64,000 nt of DNA. It comes from Nymphaea colorata. Lineage: Eukaryota; Streptophyta; Magnoliopsida; Nymphaeales; Nymphaeaceae. The number at the start of each line of letters is the position of its first letter. Position 1 is the first letter of the stretch. The DNA lies in NCBI RefSeq assembly GCF_008831285.2, contig NC_045138.2:23779934-23843933 (forward strand), in the 5' to 3' direction. Below are positions 25,366-38,200 of this stretch, one piece after another. The notes under the pieces are model-generated. The model worked only from the letters and a program-made list of their open reading frames with translations. It ran no database searches and was not told where the DNA came from. Both the position numbers and the translations under genes were made by a program.

Positions 25366-28300
25366 ATGGAGGCGACGCTCAGACCTCTCTGCTCTCGCTT
25401 CCTCCTTCCCCTGCCTCCTCCTGCGACCCGTACTCTTTCCTCTATTCTCTCTCCTGTCCGCCTCCCCTTCCTCCGTTGGCGCATGCCAACGTTCGTCCGG
25501 TGTTCCAGCAGTCCCGCCCCTCCGGAGAAGGCCGTCGCTCGACCCTCATCGGAGCTGAGAAGGAAGGCGAAGGGGCTAACGCCAGACGAGAGGCTTGTCG
25601 CCCTCCGGAAGCAGTTTACTCGCCCTGACGTAGCCATCGACGCCTACATCATTCCTTCCGAAGACGCCCATCAGGTACCTAATTTCCGGCGCTTTTCTCC
25701 CGCCGCAGATTTTTCTGAAAATTACGCCGATCATTTCGTCGGATGTTCGTTATTAATCGATGAACATTTTTTGCTTATCTCTTTTCCTTGGCTGATGTAA
25801 GTTGATGTTCCAACGCATTTTTGTGGCGTTTTCTACTGAATTGATGGAAAAATCAAGTCTTTGGATTGCGTGGAGACGATAATGGAGTATATTATGTGGT
25901 ATTTTATAGGGATTGCTTGTAATAGTTCATCTGCTAATGTTTTTATCAGTTTTTAATGGTCAGTAACTTCGGTCACGTCTCTAAAACTAGTTTCCAACTT
26001 CGTAGTTAAATATTTGAACTCGGCAGTGATTGACTAGGATCCGCAATCATCTTTCTTTTTTTATTTATTTTGAACCATTCCGTGCTTGAATACCTTTGCA
26101 GAGTGAGTTCATTGCCGAATGTTTTATGAGGCGAGCATATATCTCAGGGTTCACTGGCAGTGCTGGGACTGCTGTTGTCACGAAAGATAAAGCTGCTCTA
26201 TGGACTGACGGACGATATTTCCTTCAGGTACTACTCTGAAACCTGGATAACATAGTTATATTGCATCTGAAATCTGAAAACTTGGTCGGTTCCTTTCTGC
26301 AGTTCCAAGTTGACTTATGAACAGGCATATCTAAAGCAGTTCTTCAATTTTTTCTTTTCTAAAAAAATTGTTTTAGTAGTTAATTCTTGATGATTAGGCG
26401 GAGAATCAGCTGGGCCCTGATTGGAGTCTAATGAGAATGGGGAATCCTGGAGTTCCTACTACTGCTGAATGGCTGAATGATGTTTTGATGCCCGGTTGCA
26501 GAATTGGCATTGACCCAGTAAGTTCTTCACTGCTTCTGAAGTAAAATGGCAATATGCAAATAAATCTTATGAAATGAACAAATACATTTATGGGTTTGTT
26601 TCAGCTCACAGGAGCAACAGCCGACTATTTTTCTTACAATGCATGTGAATGAATTATAGATCATCCAACAACTAACACCATGTTGTAGTGTATTGCTTTC
26701 AGATCCTTCTATTCGTATCTGTTTCAAGCTATTTTCAGTTTACAGATGATCTTGGGACCATTTTTTTTCCTTTTAAAATCTGATCCCACTTAGATTTCGC
26801 GGACCTTATATTTGTATTGTCTTAGGAACTATATTTTTTTTCAATTCTGATCCCATATGGTTATACAGGCCTTATATTTATCTTGTCTTTTTGGAGGCAG
26901 TAGCTGAGTCAACAAAGAACAAATGTATTTTTCATTTTTGCCTCCATTAGAATATGGAAAGAAATGGTGTGTACTTTTGACCTAGACCTTAATTGGTTTT
27001 CTTTGAGTTGTGTAGCATGTTAATGTTCATATGCTGCATAATTTATTTACTATGAATCCTACACAAATGAGACAGGCCTTTGTGGTGATGATATTCATTG
27101 ATTAGTACCTTTTAGGTTTCAAAAAGTTGTTGATGGTTCTGAAGTCAATCCAACTTCATCTCCAAATCATGTTCAAAAATATCAGTGACATGTTGAGGAT
27201 ATTGTTTTTTATCGGCAAAAAAGAGAACACTATTATCAGAATAACATCAAGATGCTTTCAAAGTATCACCAAAAATAAACATCACAGTATTATATATCTA
27301 CATAATTACATATACATGTACAAGTATATATTTGTGTGTGTTTGATATGTGCAACCAAGATTTATGTTATTCTTCCCTTATTTAACAAACTCTTCCTTTT
27401 GTATGCATTTTAAATTTATATTTGCAGCTTTTGGTTTTTTAAAAATCAAAACTATTTTTTTGTATGAAACTAGTAAAAAACTCATATTTCATATAATATT
27501 GTTTTTATTTCAGTTACCCAAGTTTTTCCAACAGAAGCAAAGTGTAAGGAAATCTTTGAGGAAAACCTTCTTGAGAAACTAAGTAACATGGGTACAGGAG
27601 TTGCCCTAACATATGGTTGTTGGTATAAGATTCCTTGAGAAGGATATGGTTTGGCAACTAGGTACATCTCGGATCAGCTTTGGTTCAGATCTGATGCAAA
27701 ATATTAAACATGAACACCAAAAAAAGCTTGACACAGAGATAGGGAGAGAGCAAACAAAAGGAGGGACAAACTCACAAGCTTCTTGCTGCTTGTCAACCTT
27801 GACATTGCACTTATCTCTGGAAAATCACACTCTGGCAACCCAAAAATCAATGACCACATCATGCTCTTTTACACCTCACCACCCCCTTCTTTGTTCACAT
27901 TCTTGGAGGCCAAGTATTGACACACTCAGTTGGTATACCCAGTGAGAGAAAGAGAGAGAGAGAGCAGCAGATTTTCTTTTTAAAATTTGCATCAATGCTA
28001 CACAACTTTTGCCTGTATTGCAAAAAAAAAAAAAAAAAAAAGAACTGAGTAAAAACTTATCAATTACTGGCTAAAGTTTCTTTTACGACCCATCAATAAA
28101 ATGCGAACCATGTTTCTATATAATTGTGCCATATCCCTGTGCCTAAATTTGATTTGTCCAAAGACTCCAAACCAATACCACCATACTTGCACCTGCTCCT
28201 GCACCCACCCTCTTTGGACTTCTTTGCCGGGTTCCTCTTTGGAGTTTTTTCCTCTTCAAGAGTATGTGCTAGCTTCCAACTAGCAATAATATTAGGATAT

Positions 28301-29176
28301 TTTTGAAATTCAGAGATATAGTGCTTCATCATACAAATTCTCATGCCTTCTTGTTCTTCATGTTGTTGTGTGAGCAGTTTCTTTTTTCTTCAGATTCGGC
28401 AGAGGAACTTAGAGAAGTTTTGTCGAAGAAAAACCTTGAGCTAATTTGCATTTACAATTTTAATCTTGTGGATGAAATTTGGGATGAGTTAAGGCCAAGT
28501 CCTCCGATAGAGCCAATGAGAGTTCACAGTATCAAATATGCTGGCTTGGATATTTCATCCAAAATGTGTTCTTTAAGATCAAGGCTTGCTGAAGTTAGGG
28601 CAGATGCCATTGTTATCTCGAAGCTAGATGAAGTTGCTTGGTTGCTGAACCTGGTAATTATTTTCAGTAACTGCCCTGTTTCTCTGCTCATGCATACTTT
28701 CTGGAGCTTGCTCTTTACACTACATGTAATTAAGGAATCTGCTTCATTGTAATCATACTTAGACACACGTGTGTGTGTGCACAAGCATGTAATAGGTCAG
28801 TCACCTGGGTGGCTAAAAGCCTAAAACTATAAATATTAAACAAAACATGTCTTCATGAGGACTTTCTGTTGTTAGGATAGGCTTTTAAGATAATATAAAA
28901 ATTAATCATGGATCATCAATGTCGGAGCAATGCAATGACTTTTTTCCCCAGATAAAAGAATTTAATATAATAAACAATTCTAAACACTTGCAATGTTCGA
29001 TTTGTTTAGAAAAACTGTCCAGCTGCCTTCCCGCAGTGGTTCATGATGGCTCCATAATCGAATTAGATAGGACTGCAGGACTAACAGATCAATGCAGTAT
29101 TAGATTCATAGCTGTTAATAAGTTCCAGTACAAAATAGATGACACTAGGAAACAGCTTATGTACACATACACAATG

Positions 29177-29259
<83 letters not shown>

Positions 29260-32200
29260 AAAAAGAAGCTTGAAATTTTTAGAAACCAGAAAGATGTTAT
29301 ATGATGATCAATGCCAATTTAATATTCTGTGACCCATCCCAACATGACAGCAATAGGTTATTTGTTTCAGAGCATCATGTAAATGCATGTCGCAAAACTC
29401 GAAATCCCACAAGAAGCCACTCACAACAGCTCAAGCAGTACAATGTGAACTAGGGAAAAAAAAGAACATTAATATTGTACAAGAAAAAGCTCCAAAGAAG
29501 CTCGATACATGAAGGGATAACGCTCCCTTTTTGAGGCCTAACAGACCTGTTAGATCTCCTGGGAAGGAGTTGAGTGTCTTATCTCTTATTCTATGATACA
29601 TGATTACTTCCTTACCTAGCCCACTATTTTCACATAAGTTTTCATTTTCAAGGTTAGAATCAAATACATGATATATCATCTTTCATAAAATCATTTCTAA
29701 GAGTGTCATCATTACTTGCATCATGTTACTGTCTATATAGTATTCATCATTCCAAGGCAGCAATTCATAGAGGAAGGAGTACCCTTCCTCATGGATTCAT
29801 TCTATCAAATTCTTTTCATTTTCTAGACAGCTCACATTTAACAATACATAGATGTTTATTTTTCAAGGTCATAGCATTTATATCCTATTTGACTTTCTGA
29901 ATATCAGAGAAAAACACATTTGATAGCTTTTAAAGTTAATTTATCATTCTTGCAATTCGAAACATGATACTTACATTTAAGAACTCTTAATCTATTATAA
30001 TTTGGACGGATATTATAATTTTTTTGAAATGGAGAAATATTTCCTGAGTTTTTAAAAGCATTTTATTTATTAAATTTGTGGAAATAAGTGCAGCTTCTCC
30101 CAAAAAAAATTCTTGAAGCATATTTTGAAAATGCATTTTGAATAAGGGTCCTGGTCATTTCATGTTGTTTTTTGCCACACCATTTCCTTGAGGGGTTCTA
30201 GGATATGAGCTTTAATGTAGTCTCCCCTTCAATAAAATTTCTAAATTCTTTTAAGACTCTCCTACTGAATAGCTCCTAAAAATCTTAATAGATGTATTGA
30301 ATGAATTTTTCCTAATATAATAAAAGGTCTTGAAGTGTGAAATTACATTGATGTGAAACAACATTGATGTTGTTTCTTCCGAAATATCTATTAAAATACT
30401 CAATGAACAAAATATATTAAGAGAGTGCCTTTGGAGATACAGGAACGCGGGCCCTCACAAACTCAAAAGGAGACTTTGATATGAAAGTTCTATAAACCAA
30501 AAGCTTGGGATTTCATTTTCCCATTAATAAAATCATCACAAGAGAAATTCTCATTATGATTTTTTTTTAAAAAAAATGGAATGCTTGTCATTTGCCTATA
30601 CTTGAATGACCTATTCGTTGATGCGACAAACGAATATCTTATTTCTTTTGACAATATTACATGATGATCTGGATAGCTCCAAAGTCTGCATTTCTTATTT
30701 GAGAAATCGATAATAAGTTTTTTTGGGATGCATCTAACATCTAAAATTTTAATAACTTTTTAATTTTTAAATATTTTTCAAATTTTCCAATACTTCTATT
30801 GATAAAGTTGTCCATCCTCTTTAGACATATAAGAACTTGAGTTGGTTTTACTTGCAGTCATATGAGATGACACCCCTGAATTCCACATATTGAGAATAGG
30901 TACTGCGACAATAGCACCAAGTGGAGGTGCTCCCCTTGAAAAGAGATTGTAGAGCATTCACCAATTGAGGTTGTAGAACTTCCACAAATTGAGAAAGAGA
31001 CACCAATTCTATAGAGTCTGTTTTTTTCCTTTTTCTCGACCATACCCGCAGTAGCTCCGTTCTTTTCATATCTCCTTAGTTTGGACTTATGTCACATGAG
31101 TGCGGGGTGCGGGTGCCGGCGCGGCGTATCCCAAAAAATTTGGGTGCGAGGGTGCGGCGAGGGTATATATATATAAAATCTGTATTTTCTATATATATAA
31201 ATGTATGTATTCATAATATATATAATTTTAGCTTGTTTCTTAGCTTAAGCTGTCCTTTCTTTTTTACTTTTATTACTGCACATAAAGAAAGAAAGGGACA
31301 GAGAGAAGAAAGAAAGAATAGAAAATATTTTGAACATGCATAAAAAAGGATGTGGTTGGGGTGCGTGTCGGAGACGCACTCGTATCAGCACCAGCACCAG
31401 CGTCGTGTCAACACGAGTGTGGCCCCTTTTCTGAAGAGTCTGTGTGACATAGGTTTGGACATTGGTTTTATGTGTTCGACATCATCGCAATTGTAGAAAA
31501 TTATATTTTGGTTCACTCTTCACTGTGCTTCACAGAATGTCGTGGTGTACATGGTGTGGCATGATTTCTGGGGTCTTAAAATGGTCAACATACTCATTGT
31601 TATCATTTTTGAGGTGTGGCAACTTGTTTTCTTCCATTGCTAACTGGCAAGGGCTTCACTCTTGGAAGAGACAATAGTCCCATGAATCAAAAAGGTTTTA
31701 ACTCCATCATAAGTTTGTGTCTAAGCCCGATAATAAACTTGTAAAATTTTTCCTCTTGATTTTTTTCTCTCAAAATAATATCTCTTAGACCGTGTCAGTG
31801 TGGTTCAATGTGGGTAATTCATGCCATAATTGGTTCAGCTGTTCAAAAATACTCCTTATAGACTTCCTGTGTTGTTGAAGATTAAAATTTTATTTGAGTG
31901 TTGCATTTATGAAGAACATCCTTCATCATGTGCATCCCTTTAAGAAAAATCCATGCTTCATTTTGGCAAGTTGCACATTTATCAACACATTAACACTATT
32001 GAGAAGCCAAGACATAGCCTTATGGTGGCTAATCTTTCACTCCAAGTTTTTATCATGATCCATAATGACCATAGTGTTCTCATTTCCTTCCAACTCTTTG
32101 ACTTTACCTTACAACAAGCTTCATAAGGATTAATTCAGGTTCCTTTCCAGAACCATCAACAGATCTTCAAACACCTTTACCTCCTATGTAATGCTATACT

Positions 32201-35200
32201 GTGGAAGCCCATCTACATAGTTGATGGATGTCCTTTTGAAGGGTGATAGCTTGAGTAGAGAATGAGAAAATAGTGTGGAGGTCATGCATAATTAACACAT
32301 GGAATGAGTGAAATTTTATATCATTTATGCATGTGTATGAACTGTATCTACAGTAGAACCTGGAAGCACATTCCACATTGTTGCAACTGGTACTGTGCAA
32401 ATTACCACTATGTCATGTGTCCGTAACATTGATGCCCTGAACCTAATGTAATAGAGTGTGTGACTTTAAAGATGGATGATATCCTGTCATTTGTCTTGAA
32501 CACAGACAAATAAAGATTGATATTTCCTTTCTCCATTTGTCTTATTTTTTTTGTATTTAATTTTTTGTCAATCAGAAATAAGTTTATATTAAGGAACTTA
32601 TACCTTCTTCTTGTTCACGCTTTACAATTTTGTCTGTCAGAGAGGACAAGATGTTCCACACTCTCCTGTGACCTATTCATATTTGCTTGTGGAAAATAAC
32701 AGTTCTACCTTACTGGTGGACAATTCAAAAATTACTGAGGAAGTAATGGTATACTTAAGAAATGCTGGTGTAACATTGAAGCCTTACGAAGCAATCCTTA
32801 CAGAGGTTGAAAGGTAGTCTGACAACCATATGCTGTAATATTGTCTGTATATTTCTTTATTTAGTTGGTTTTCTGCATTTCATTTAATCTGTTATATCCT
32901 ACTACGTGTTTTGTCCACTCCTTTTGATGATACACAAAAGCTTCTTTCTTGTTTTGAAATTTGGTCTTTGGGTTACTTGTTTCCAGATTGGCAGAAAAAG
33001 GAACAAGGCTTTGGTTGGACAAGTCCTCTGTAAATGCAGCAGTAGTGGATGCATTTTTATCTGCTTGCAAGAGATATTCTGAAGGATACCAAAATAAACA
33101 GAAAAAGAAGAGCACCAATAAAGCCTCAAAAAACAAGGGCACAACAGAAGCGTCTGAACTCCTAATTGATGGCCCAGCTACTGTATATGGAGCTTCCCCC
33201 ATTTCTCTTGAGAAGGCAGTGAAAAATAATGCAGAATTGGAGGGGATGCGACAAGCTCATCTTAGGTGATTTAATCTTGCAATTTGGTTTCTCCCTTGTT
33301 TACTTTTTCCTTACAACCAGTTCTTCCAATCTTCACTAGTTATTGGTGACAGTTATCCGGTGTACTTGATCTGCACGATAAGAAGTTATTCTTGTGAAGG
33401 AAATGAACATTCCTGTTGTCTTTTTAGATCAAAAGTATTTTAACAAGTTATTAGCTATTTTGGATCTCAATTCTCGTTGTATTTCAGTTTGTTTGTGCCA
33501 TTATGATGGAAGTTGTTTCTTTGCCTTTTTCTGTAGGCTTCCAATTTTAATGAGGTCATAATTGGTGTTATGTATTTTTTGGGTTTTGGTGCTCAATGTA
33601 AACAATGATTACATCTATTCTTGCTATGGTTGTATTGTCTGCCTTGGACTTCTCATACCTTTTAAAAGCTAGCCTGTATTCGGAACTTAGAACCTTAGAT
33701 ATGATTTCTTCACAGCACACCTTTCTTTCGTTACAGGGATGCGGCTGCTTTAGCAGAGTTTTGGACATGGCTGGAAGAACAGATTCAAAATAAAGCGACT
33801 TTGACTGAAGTGGAAGTGGCAGAAAAGTTGCTTACTTTCCGTGCAAAACAGCCTGGTTTTTTAGATACCAGCTTCGATACCATTAGTGGTACACCTTTTA
33901 GACCAGTTTTTCTTTGCTATATTATTTGGAGGGCTGTTGCCAATCTTTGATTGTCTATGAGAAGTTTAGGAAAAGGTTTGCTCATCCAGATTAAGGCTGG
34001 GCAACTGGCTGGCCCGATCTCATGAGGGCCTAATTGGCCTGATTTGGTAATTGCTGGGCTCATTTCCCCACCTGTTAATAATCAGGCTGGGCCAGGCCTG
34101 GGGTTTATCAGTCGTTGGGCCAAACCCCCTGCCTGGTACCCAGCCCAGCCCAATAACCCATTCTTTTACATGTTCAACAGTATTAATAATCGGGCTACGC
34201 CAGTAAAAATCAGACCAACTAAAAAATACTTTCACTTACAATTAGTAACCCAAGCCCCATTTTATGACCATTCTCCAGTCAGACTTTTTCCAATACTGTT
34301 GGATATAGGACTGAAGCTAGTGCCTGGAACAAAGTGTTGAAACTGTCGTGCATTGAAAATTCTTGAAAAGGGTCTAAAAAGTTTTAAACAAAGTGCCCTA
34401 AAACTGCCGTGTGTTGAAAATTTTTACAAAGGGTGTAGAAGAAAACATTTGATGAACATGTATCTAGATGGGTTGTGGGTCCAGATCCGACCTGTCCATT
34501 CCTTAAAGTGTTGGTGATTTTCGTACACTTAAGTTGTTGTTTACCCTAATTTAATAGTTAATGGTTTACCCTAATTTAATAGTTAATGGAAAAATTATTG
34601 AGGGTGTGAACAGCTGCGAGTGAGGGTTGTTTGTCCTCCTCAATCGTGGTTTTTTCCCTCTATTTTTGAGGGGTTTTTCCACGTTAAATCTGTGTGTTTT
34701 CTTCTCTATCTATTATACATGGTATCAGGGTAATTTTTTTTTTATCTGTTGATAGTGTTATGTATGTTTGGGTCTGGACCCTATCCGACCCACAGTTCAT
34801 GTTGAGTTCTATTTAAGTAACCTTTGTAACCCTAATTGATTGTGTTAATGAAAATTGAGAGAGAGTGATCGGCAACTAGTGGGCACCAGAATCATCTCCA
34901 ATATCGTGGTTTTTTCCTCGTGTCGAGGGTTTTCCATGTTACATTTGTGTTCTTTGCGTATTTTACTGTTCAACATGGTATCAGTGCCGATGAATTTATG
35001 AGTTTTCTGTTTTTGGACGAGAATCATGTCGTCTCCTTCCTCTGCCATCGCCGTCGTTGTTCCCTGAGATCACCTTCCCTGTTGTCGTTGTCCGGTGGTG
35101 TCTCTACTGACGCCATTGTCGCCCATCGTTGTCGCTTCTTCTTGCCACTACCTATTTCAGTTGCCCGATGCCACTCCTTTTTGCCAGTCGCCCGATGCCA

Positions 35201-38200
35201 CTCCGTTCCTGCCAATCACCCGACACCACTCAATTTTGCCAGTCGCCCGACGCCACTCCGTTCCTGCCAGTCGCCCGATGCCACTCCTTCCTGCTGCCGC
35301 TCCCCTGGCGTGAAGTTCCGACATTGTTGTAGTTCGTCGCCTCTTCTTGTAGTCTCTGTCGTTTGTCGTTGCTGCCTGCTGCTTCCCTCCTTGTGGTCGT
35401 TGTCTCCCTTATAGTTGTTGGACTGTTTTTGTAAAGTGTGTACCGCCAGCCCTAATCTCTTTTAAAGGAGATTAGGGTTACGTTAATGAAACATTCTTTT
35501 GGCTCTTTCTCTCTCATCGTAACATGGTATCAAAGCCCTCTCCTGCGCCGACAGCCAAGTGAGTTCCTCCAGCAATCTCTTCCTTCCTCCCTCTTTTCAT
35601 CTCCCATCTCTATTCTTTCTTACCACCCAATGAGGAGACGGTAAGAGAATAGAGGTTGGGGGGGGGGGGTGCGCTGTGTGGAGAAGGACCTGATCATGCC
35701 TATGTGGAAGGCATGATCAGATCCTTGTTTATCAATCTCGTGGATGGTACTGCTGCTGTGATCAGAGTTTGTGTTGACCGTGGGGAGCAGAATATCCTAT
35801 AGATTGTGGATGTGAAGTATGTCCTGTAGATCGTGGATATGAAGTCTGAAAGTTGAAGTTTAATGAGTTGTGGACTGCTGTTGATCGTAAGTATGAAATC
35901 TATTATTTGATTATGTTGAGATTCTTGCCGTATGTTGTGGACAGCCAGTCTTATGTGGTGTGGCTGTATTTAAGAATAGCAGCAGTCATTTGTTGATGGT
36001 GGAAGTAGTTGTCATTGGCAGATATTATTGAAGTTTAGTATTTACTCTCTATTGAAGATTTCTTGCCTATGTTGCATTCATCGGCTGCAACTACTATTTG
36101 AGTGCCTGCCTGTGTTTCTTCCTGTTTTACTGCCTGAATTTCAGTCCATGTTGCTACTTGTGTCTGCTGGTAATATTCAGAGTTTATGCTTGGGTTGCTG
36201 CCTGCTTTATTGAATTTCTGATCTGATATTGGAGCTGTAAGAATTTTCTAGGTTCTCCTGTGCTGTAGTGATTTTGATATTCCTCTAATATTCGTAGTCA
36301 GTTGGGTCCACTTGATTTATTATGGCTGAAAATAGTAAATCAGAAAATTCTACTGAATACAAGATGGCTGGAAATTCATTCTCTCATGGAACCACGATCA
36401 AATTGAATGGTTCAAACTATGAAATATGGTCGAGGGTGTTCATGATGTCTGTGGCTGGGCATAGAAAAAAATATGTTCTTGAGGAAGATGAACCTACTGA
36501 GAAAAAGGGAATATATGCTGCGTGGGACGAAGTTAATTATATTGTCATGTCTTGGATTATGAATAGTGTGGAGTCTCATATAGCCCCAACTATTGCATAT
36601 TATACCAAGGCCAAAAATATGTGGTCTTTCTTGAGGAAGACATATTCGCATGCCACTAATGTAATTAAAATCCTACAATTGGAAAAAGAGTTATGCAACA
36701 TACGACAATGGGATCAGGATCTATCTTAGTATTTTGCTACTTTAACTGCTGCATATGAACGGTTAAAGGCTCTTTGTCCACCTTGCCAACATTGTTGTGC
36801 ATGACACTTTGAAACTGGTATGGTAGCGAAGTTTCTATCTGACTTATCTCCAGAATATTCTGTGGCAAAGTCTCAAATTCTCACAGGCAGTGATCTTCCA
36901 GATCTAGCAGACAAGTATAAGAGGCTGAGTCGTCTTGCAGTCACTCTTTCTCAAAATACGCAAGACACACCAGTCTCTGCACTTGTGATATCAGGAGGAC
37001 GGGTCCTCAACAGGGGACGTGGCACAAGCCATGGTGCAGGACGCGACAGATTTCAGTGCTCTTATTGTGGCAAAATTGGTCATCTAGAGGATCGTTGTTG
37101 GGACAAGCATCCTCACCTCAGTTCTAGCGTTTCCTCTAGATGTGGTGGAGGTAGAATCGCCACAGGCAAAGGTCCTTCTTCATCCCAAGCAGCTCATTCA
37201 AAGGCAATAATATCTATGGTTGAGTCTTCTACTGATCCTTCTATATCCATGTCATATTCCCTTAACTTAAGTAAGGATGAATATGATCGTGTTCTTGCTC
37301 AAAGGTCTGCCTCTACATCTGCCAATGCTACTGTTAAAGATTCAGCATTCTCTGTTGGTGCTCCTATTGATGATGCAGGTATGACATGGATGATAGATTC
37401 TGGCGCTTCTAGACATTGTTGTAATCAACCACAAAATTTTTCATCATTTGTTAGATTTTCTACACTACAGCATGTCAAGCTGGCTGATGGCAAGCTGTCC
37501 CCTGTTTTAGGCAGCGGTGATATCTACCTTCCACATTTAGGCACTATGACATGTGTGCTATATGATCCTCAGTTTCCTGTTAACTTGTTATCTGTTAAAC
37601 AGCTAGCTATCGATTTACGGTGTAAAGTCATTTTTGACCATGACTCTTGTTCTTTTCAGGACTTACCAACTGGGAAGATGATTGGTGGCGGCCATGAACG
37701 TGAGGGACTTTATTTTCTGTCGATCCCAGTTGATGTTGCTGCATCTTCAGTCCCTTCGAAGCCTTCTCATTTCCAATGGCATCTCAAACTGGGTCATCCG
37801 TCAGTACCAAAACTTCGTCGCACGTTTCCTGATATTCATGCATCAGAGTCTTTTTCTTTTCGGTCATGTTTCTGATACTATCTTGTTTTAGTTGATGATT
37901 TTACTAGAGTCAGTTGGGTTTTCTTGTTAAGGGAATGATCTGACGTCATATGTATTCTTCAAAAATTTGTCAAAAAAATAAAAACTCAGTTTGGTCTCAT
38001 TGTCAAAAATATTCGCACTGATAATGCTCTTGAATTCAAATCTTCCATTCTACTTCAGTTTTATGCCAATCATGGAATTCACATTCAATATACTTGTCCG
38101 CATACGTCCCAACAAAATAGTGTAGCCGAACGTAAAACATCGGCAACTCCTAAATGTGGCTCGCACCCTTATGCTACAAGCTCACATGCCTGCCTATTTT

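Noticed and set aside
25050-25637. Reverse-strand 195-codon frame and the plus-strand 25110-25628 frame
   Set aside because: Both are shadows of the G+C-rich first exon and 5' UTR of the APP2-like gene, whose plus-strand frame from 25366 continues correctly across 12 introns.
28919-29332. 137-codon open frame crossing the (CT)n(AT)n microsatellite
   Set aside because: Much of it is repeat-encoded Ser-Leu and Tyr-Ile runs within an intron.
31089-31450. GC-rich block first taken for a CpG island or promoter inside intron 4
   Set aside because: Its inverted ends, 8-bp target duplication and a second copy at 49659 show it is a MITE.
35024-35414. Pro/Cys/Ser-rich open frames of 60-160 codons
   Set aside because: They arise from tandem repeats in a retrotransposon leader downstream of a primer-binding site. 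The repeat spacing alternates 27/28 bp and does not keep one frame.
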